A stretch of 64,000 nt of DNA from Trifolium pratense (taxonomy: Eukaryota; Streptophyta; Magnoliopsida; Fabales; Fabaceae), in NCBI RefSeq assembly GCF_020283565.1, contig NC_060060.1, positions 40,548,001-40,612,000 of the forward strand, read 5' to 3'. Position numbers and translations under genes: made by a program. The notes under the pieces are model-generated. The model worked only from the letters and a program-made list of their open reading frames with translations, had not been told where the DNA came from and searched no databases. The first letter of the stretch is position 1. Each line of letters begins with the position of its first letter. Shown piece by piece: positions 59,160 to 64,000 of the stretch.

Positions 59160-59600
59160 TACTCATTAATCCATATTAATGAGATTTATTGGTTGGCAAG
59201 TGAATGCAAGAGGTATCCTAGAAATTCTTATTATATAAGGGACACGATGGTTGAAAGGATATAGTAGTAGAAAGAATAAGTAGACAACAAGAGTTATATT
59301 AGAAAAATATAATAATAATACTACAAGTTTCCTTGAGCATCCAAAAAGTAGTTCTATGAGACCTTGTTAATTCACGTACAGTGCTAGCAAGATGTGACTG
59401 TTGTATCCTGAAGGGTATTAGCTATGAGACCAACTGCACCGGGTAATTTACATGTGGTGGCGAAATACTCTTAAGCCCAGTGCATTTTTGCACGCCTCAG
59501 TCAAATTCGATAAGTTCTTCTCATTCTAAATGTTTAGTTTATTTTGTATCATATTTATTTGTTCTAATATTTCTTTGATTTATTAATGTAATAATTCCAT
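59160..59600 (+). mobile_element. Probable LTR debris
   Basis: A TATA-like 'ttatataagggacacg' near 59231 is followed by transcript-like sequence and a later T-rich, 'aataattcc'-containing stretch, as in LTR U3-R-U5 layouts. No terminal TG/CA pair or target duplication was fixed, so family and limits are uncertain. Confidence 0.35.
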
Positions 59601-59779
59601 GTCAGATATTTTTCCAACATTTTTCACCATTGCTCGCTAGTTGCTACATATCAAATATAGAAAGGCGCGAGATAAGAAAACCTCAGGCCCGGCCCACTGG
59701 AAGTGGTATCCAATGTTGAAGCATTCTATCCAACATCTTGCTTGTACCGGATGTTGAAACATTCAGTTCAACATCTAAC

Positions 59780-60085
59780 TTGAATATTGGTTTTAGCAAA
59801 ATGAGGCCAACATAAAATTTCAACAATGATGATCTAAATTCGAGGACGAATTCTTTTCAAGAAGGAGGGAATGATGAGGACACAATCCAAGACATAAGTG
59901 ATGCAATCCAAAGTTTAGGAGGTCCTATGACAAGAGCGCGTGCAAGAAGAGTCAATGATGCCTTAGTTCACTTCATGATCAAATCAATAGAAGGTCCGGC
60001 CCAAGTTGATGAAGGTTTGACCCAGATTGAAGAAAAAGAATCAAAGTTGAAAATTATCATCCAAGCATGTGATGGTGGAAAATAA
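59780..60085 (+). pseudogene. Ty3/gypsy polyprotein C-terminal fragment
   Basis: The frame reads NSRTNSFQEGGNDEDTIQD and then GGPMTRARARRVNDALVHFM, ending CDGGK and a stop. 'GGPMTRARARR' close to the polyprotein end is typical of plant Ty3/gypsy integrase C-termini. No integrase core, RNase H or RT is present upstream, so only the tail of the element remains. The LTR should begin close to the stop. Confidence 0.65.
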
Positions 60086-60665
60086 AGAGCTCCTCCACTA
60101 AAGATATAAAAGTGGTGCACCAAGCACCACTGTAAAAAAAAAAAAAAAAAAAGTGGTGCACCAAGCAATAAAAGGGCACCACTATCTATTCTTTATTTTG
60201 CATTTTCCTTGTAATAATTCAGTCTCACTATCATGATAATTAGTGGTTGAAAACCCTTTGTTTTTCTTAGGAGTTACCTTTTGCTTATTACACCATCATA
60301 AGTCTTTCCTATATAAAGGAGGCATGTAATTCTTGCCAAATCAATGAATTTTGTTAAGTTTTTACACTTTGTGTAATTGAGAGTATTTGCTCTTAGGTTC
60401 TGGATTGGACCAAAACTGATCATATCAAGGAATCCTTTCTTGTGGTGATCCTCATCCATAGGCTCATCATTCTCTCTTGAATTAGAAAGAGTGTGGCGCC
60501 TCTTCTACTTTATTCCATTTCTTCTCTTTTCTTTACTTTGTTCCAATTTCGTTCTTACATGTGTTTGTGTCAAATTTTATCATTTTCTTGTTTTAAAATC
60601 AAACACCTATCACTCAAGCAATTTATTTCCTAGTAAATTGCAAGAATTCACAAGTCTAAAGTTCA
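60086..60665 (+). mobile_element. Probable 3' LTR of the gypsy remnant
   Basis: It follows the polyprotein stop directly. It has a TATA-like 'cctatataaaggaggc' near 60310 and a downstream leader-like stretch. The exact TG start and CA end are not certain. A poly(A) micro-insertion with a perfect 19-base flanking repeat interrupts it at 60127-60148. Confidence 0.45.
60127..60148 (+). repeat. Micro-insertion ccactgt plus poly(A) in the LTR
   Basis: Flanks aaaagtggtgcaccaagca at 60108-60126 and 60149-60167 are identical over 19 bases (the first A bases are ambiguous with the tail). The insert is seven bases plus about fifteen A. Confidence 0.75.
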
Positions 60666-61197
60666 TAGAGTTATTTCGTGAATTTTTGAAGGTTATGCAT
60701 ACTTTTCAACAATTGGTGCATATTACCTCCCGAGCTCAGAAAGAGCTCCGTCCCCAATTCAAAGACTATAATTCAACAACCACCAATTAAATGCATATCA
60801 ATTAAATGAGAACAAATAATTCATCTTATCTTAATCCAACAACCACCAATTAAGATCTAAAAAATTTAAAATAAATGATCTAACGCAATTTTTTTTTTAT
60901 AAAAATCTGACGCAATATTTTAAAATCTAGAAATCTATATACCAAAAAAGTAAAATTATAAAAAAATTATTCGTCTAATTTTAATCTAACGACTATAAAT
61001 TACCGACTTTGTGAATTTGCCTGTAGCAAAACGCAATTCATAATTGGTCCATAGGACAACAGACACTCATGGGACTATAATGTCTAGAATTAATGGATCA
61101 TATTTTTAGGAAGTATATATACATTTAACCCAAAAAGAAAAAAAAAAAACTACTCAAACCTAGCTACCTGGAAGGTTTGCTACCATTCACAAAGGAA
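60666..61197. other. 3' flank of the VUP1-like gene; no other gene
   Basis: AT-rich. A micro-insertion in minus orientation lies at 60890-60904, between atctaacgcaat and atctgacgcaat (60878-60889 and 60905-60916). Confidence 0.5.
60890..60904 (-). repeat. Micro-insertion ttttat plus poly(A), minus orientation
   Basis: Flanks atctaacgcaat and atctgacgcaat form a 12-base repeat with one mismatch. On the minus strand the insert reads ttttat plus nine A. Confidence 0.55.
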
Positions 61198-62122
61198 CTA
61201 CACAAAGACCTCTCTCTTTAGTTCTGTGCAGTCACTATCCTTCTCATTTAAACTCAATTCTTTTTGTCCAGAGGTGTTGCCTTTCTCCTACACACAAAAT
61301 TACATAATGCCATAATTAACTTGTTAAATGGAAATGCATCGTAAATAAATAAATCATATATACATTTTAACAGACAAACATGCATGTGAAACATTAATAT
61401 ATTTAATTTTAAATTTTTATTATATTTTTTCTAATAAAAAACACTTGGAAACCTTATATTATATATTTGTGCTGGCTCACATACATACCTAACCTCAAAA
61501 TAACATAGATAACATTATATTGACCATCCTTCAAAAAAAAAAATTTATATTGAACAAACTATTTGTTACGGTATATATTTTTCTTTTTTTAAAGAGAAAC
61601 ATTTTTTTCAAAAATAATCACATCTATAGGAGTTTTATATTTGCTTTTTTTTTTTTATTCTTTCACCACCGATTTAACAATGTGTATACTCTATTTTTTG
61701 TTCTAGTTTTCTCCCAAAGTCGTTTTCTCCTCTCCCATTTGCAAACAAAGACTTAACGTTGTACCTAGGAAAATTAAGGAGATGAATATGAAAAAAACAA
61801 AAACCTTGAGACTATTGAGTGGAGGAGAGGTTGCCGTGTCTTCCAAAGCATGATCAACGATATTTTTTCTCTCGTTGAAACTTGAACCAGTTTTACCATT
61901 TTTATTCAAATAAAACTCCTTAACAATCTCAACATGTTCATTATGAGATAATACATTTTTGTGAACCAAAGAAGTGGCATCTGAGAGAAGGGAGGATGAA
62001 GTAGAAGAATACTTGTTGTAGCTATCATCACTGTTGTTGTTAAAGAAGTCATCAAAATATGTAGTCCATCCACTCTCCTCAGTGGAATTAGAAGAAGGAG
62101 CTTTGCTTATTACGGAACTCAT
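61198..62122 (-). CDS. Vascular-related unknown protein (VUP1-like)
   Basis: Two exons, 62122-61805 and 61287-61198, join in frame to 135 residues. The first exon has the family hallmarks: EESGWTTYFDDFF (about 15-27), SSLLSDATS and DHALEDTATSPPLNS. The second exon adds a lysine-rich stretch and DCTELKREVFV before a stop. VUP proteins are small plant-specific regulators expressed in vascular tissue and affecting xylem development and hormone responses; biochemical activity is unknown. The C-terminus looks unusual: one frame over, the DNA reads RGLCVVPL, a stop, then MVANLPGS, which resembles the ending I would expect. A single-base loss is possible. The family call rests on remembered similarity. 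Confidence 0.7.
61527..61540 (+). repeat. Micro-insertion tccttc plus poly(A) in the VUP1-like intron
   Basis: Flanks aacattatattgacca (61511-61526) and aaatttatattgaaca (61541-61556) match at 13 of 16 positions. The tail 'cttc' plus A is like that of the SINE family at 9710 and 19373. Confidence 0.5.
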
Positions 62123-62269
62123 TGGATATGATAAGAAAGGAAAGAAAAGAAGATGGATATGAACTACAATGATGTGAATAGTGTGGTTTGGTGGCCAGCT
62201 CTAAAGAAGTAAACTATCACAAACAAGGCATATATAGCTCAACAAAATTCTTTGGGTGCATATGGAACT

Positions 62270-62271
<2 letters not shown>

Positions 62272-62318
<47 letters not shown>
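62272..62318. repeat. (TA)n microsatellite
   Basis: Forty-seven bases of TA repeat about 150 bases upstream of the VUP1-like start codon. Confidence 0.97.
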
Positions 62319-62320
<2 letters not shown>

Positions 62321-62323
62321 TTT

Positions 62324-62535
62324 TGCTAATACACACCCTCTAAGAAAGTCAGAATCCGTTGGCACCAACTAGTTTGACATCAATGTTACACCTTTCAATA
62401 ATGTTTTAACCGATATAAATTTTATAAAATCTACCGTTGGATTGAAAGTTTATATAATATAGATCATTTTTGTAAAATTTTAAATAAATTCAAAATCATT
62501 TGATATGTTATTGAGATACATCAAAATTAACAGTG
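62324..62535. mobile_element. Foldback MITE, copy D (one arm only)
   Basis: The sequence 'gttacacctttcaataatgt', 'ataaattttataaaatctac', 'cgttggattgaaagtttata' and 'catttgatatgttattgaga' equals one arm of copies A-C. The other arm is missing or too decayed to see. Confidence 0.65.
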
Positions 62536-63384
62536 TTTAAAGCTAACCTTGGAATATGTCTGTTTAATTAATGCATAGCATTGTAATATGTTGCATTTAA
62601 AAAGTGTTTCTTATAAAAAGGGTCAAAACAAAATTTCAAAGTGTTCCTTATATATATGACTGGAGAGAGTATAATGGAATTAAGCGGAGCAGAATATAAT
62701 GGTGTGAAATGAGATAGAGCGAAATGAAATAAATCTTCAATTTCATTCCATTATTATTTTTAAAATCCAAACAATGGAACATTATTTTATCATTTTATTC
62801 CATCAATTCAAACATAATTTAATTACCCCACCATCCGTAATCCTGTTATGATACCTTTTCCAGCGTAATACTTTTATTGTGTCTTACTAACTCTTAATGC
62901 ATTTGTCTAACCTTTTAAAAAAAAATACATTACTACCACATCCATCTCATTTTAAGTACTTCAATGATAAAAAAGTTTATTTACTAAAATATACTTATTA
63001 ATAAGTTAGTAGAATATTACCTTCGTTCTTAAATAAAGATTTAATTGAATATTTAAATTTTTAAGTTTATTTTATATTTTAATATTGTCTCGTAGATTTT
63101 AAAAATTTCAAGTTAACCTCTTGTATTATTGATGTCAACATTAATTTATCCATTTCGCTAAAATTTGATATAATTTTGCCTAACTTTCCATTAAGTTTGG
63201 AATTAATTTCATCTAAAATTTCATGTGACATCCTCCGAAGTTGTCCGCGTATGCAAATCAGTTAGCCACGTAAACTTTTTTTGCTAAGTGAAGACCATCT
63301 GGACATCAGGAGACAAAGTAGTCTTCACCTCATCCGCAGCCTATATCTCTTTATTATACAAAATAGAAGTCATAAAATTTCACG
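62536..63384. other. Intergenic; MITE remnants, no gene
   Basis: A decayed Stowaway-like end lies near 62600-62665 ('gtgtttcttataaaaagggt ... tggagagagta'). The rest is AT-rich without a frame. Confidence 0.45.
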
Positions 63385-63385
63385 G

Positions 63386-63590
63386 TGAATGGACCGACCG
63401 TCAACACGGAAACGATCCACGTACCATTAACTCCCTGCAACAATCAGTTGCAAGCAATGGGTGACCCTTTCGAGTCCATCAGTTCTAAATCAATTTGGAT
63501 GAATAGAAGTGCTACAAAATTCAAAGCAAATGAACCGACCGTCAACACGGAAACAATCCAAGTACCCGCTACTCCCTGCAGCAAGCAATG
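63386..63590. repeat. Two-copy degenerate tandem repeat (unit about 145 bp)
   Basis: Blocks 'ccgaccgtcaacacggaaac' with 'atcca(c/a)gtacc' and 'actccctgca' occur at about 63392-63439 and 63536-63583. Both are followed by 'agcaatg...gactctttcgag'-like sequence. A third partial trace ('ccgtcaaca', 'ccctttcgagcagtccg') lies near 63811-63855. The open frame across it is probably fortuitous. Confidence 0.6.
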
Positions 63591-64000
63591 ATGACTCTTT
63601 CGAGCGAAACAGTCTGAAATATGAATATTGAGATGATAGACAGATATGAAACCTCTCTATCGATCTTCTGACGAATCAACTCTTGTTGAAAGCCACCCAA
63701 AATCAATCGGAAGCCAGATCGAGGGATGATCAACCAGCGGGACTGAGCACCACGAGCACAACAAACACCAAAAACCCAACGAACCTATTAGCACGACGAA
63801 CGATAACTACCGTCAACAGGAAGTATCTACGCCCCTAACCCTTTCGAGCAGTCCGAATCAGATCGTGATGAAATTAGCTCGTGAAAGGTTTCCAACAAAA
63901 ATTATTCCCCCAACAACCAATGTAAACGACTTAACTACGTAAACAATTTAAACAGAAATTTGACTAAAAATACTAACTTAAAACTTTTTAAATGTAATGG
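63591..64000. other. Unclassified end of window
   Basis: Less AT-rich than its surroundings, with further partial copies of the 63386 repeat. It may be part of a larger repeat or retroelement continuing outside the window. No protein family is recognised. Confidence 0.35.

Larger units (their letters stand above)
58061..59160. other. Intergenic; no supportable gene
   Basis: AT-rich with poly(T) runs, a CTAAT microsatellite (58455-58484) and a micro-insertion at 58993-59015. The minus-strand frame at 58470-58685 has no recognisable domain. Confidence 0.5.

Overview
This window looks like nuclear DNA from a dicot, most likely a legume. It is AT-rich and carries split plant genes with GT-AG introns, plant-type SINEs and MITEs, AT microsatellites and retrotransposon debris. 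An early-nodulin-like gene and mobile-element families that resemble those I know from Medicago-type legumes point to Fabaceae, but species assignment is inference. There are no operons, CRISPR arrays or tRNA genes that I can support.

Layout. 1-1600: two MITE-like remnants, then RPS28 (cytosolic ribosome) with site II and telo-box promoter motifs and a 5'UTR intron. 4392-8377 (-): TRAPPC3/BET3, with a 2.5 kb intron full of repeats. 9.7-10.35 kb: a SINE with a perfect target duplication, then an orphan last exon of THI4. 12071-12805: nuclear-encoded mitochondrial uS13. 13450-17334 (-): an 11-exon TBC-domain Rab-GAP. 19894-20764: an early-nodulin-like phytocyanin with a GPI-type tail. 22310-30143 (-): a 15-exon PDI5-3/ERGIC-like disulfide isomerase whose introns hold a Cassandra-like 5S relic, an RTE-type LINE relic and a foldback MITE. 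32556-37498: mitochondrial ETF alpha with one GC-AG intron. 39258-41257: a broken psbR copy beside a foldback element. 44027-52910 (-): BRR2, the U5 snRNP helicase, three coding exons, with a tandem repeat array filling intron 1. 52.9-64 kb: repeat-rich, with an IBR3/ACAD10-like gene fragment, a Helitron-like 3' end, LTR retroelement debris and a VUP1-like gene.

The genes are unrelated housekeeping and signalling genes: ribosomes, vesicle tethering, Rab control, secretory-pathway folding, mitochondrial electron transfer, splicing and vascular development. They do not form a pathway. I rebuilt exon structures by hand from splice sites, reading frame and remembered family sequences. Frame closure across all exons gives good confidence for RPS28, TRAPPC3, uS13m, TBC, ENODL, PDI5-3, ETFA and BRR2.

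The most unusual signal is a recurrent scar: 8-23 bp inserts, usually a few bases plus poly(A) or its complement, flanked by 11-19 bp direct repeats. I count about a dozen in 64 kb. They look like extremely 5'-truncated retroposition events. Other points of interest are the BRR2 intron satellite, a foldback MITE family with a shared core but different tips, and a possible Helitron carrying a gene fragment.
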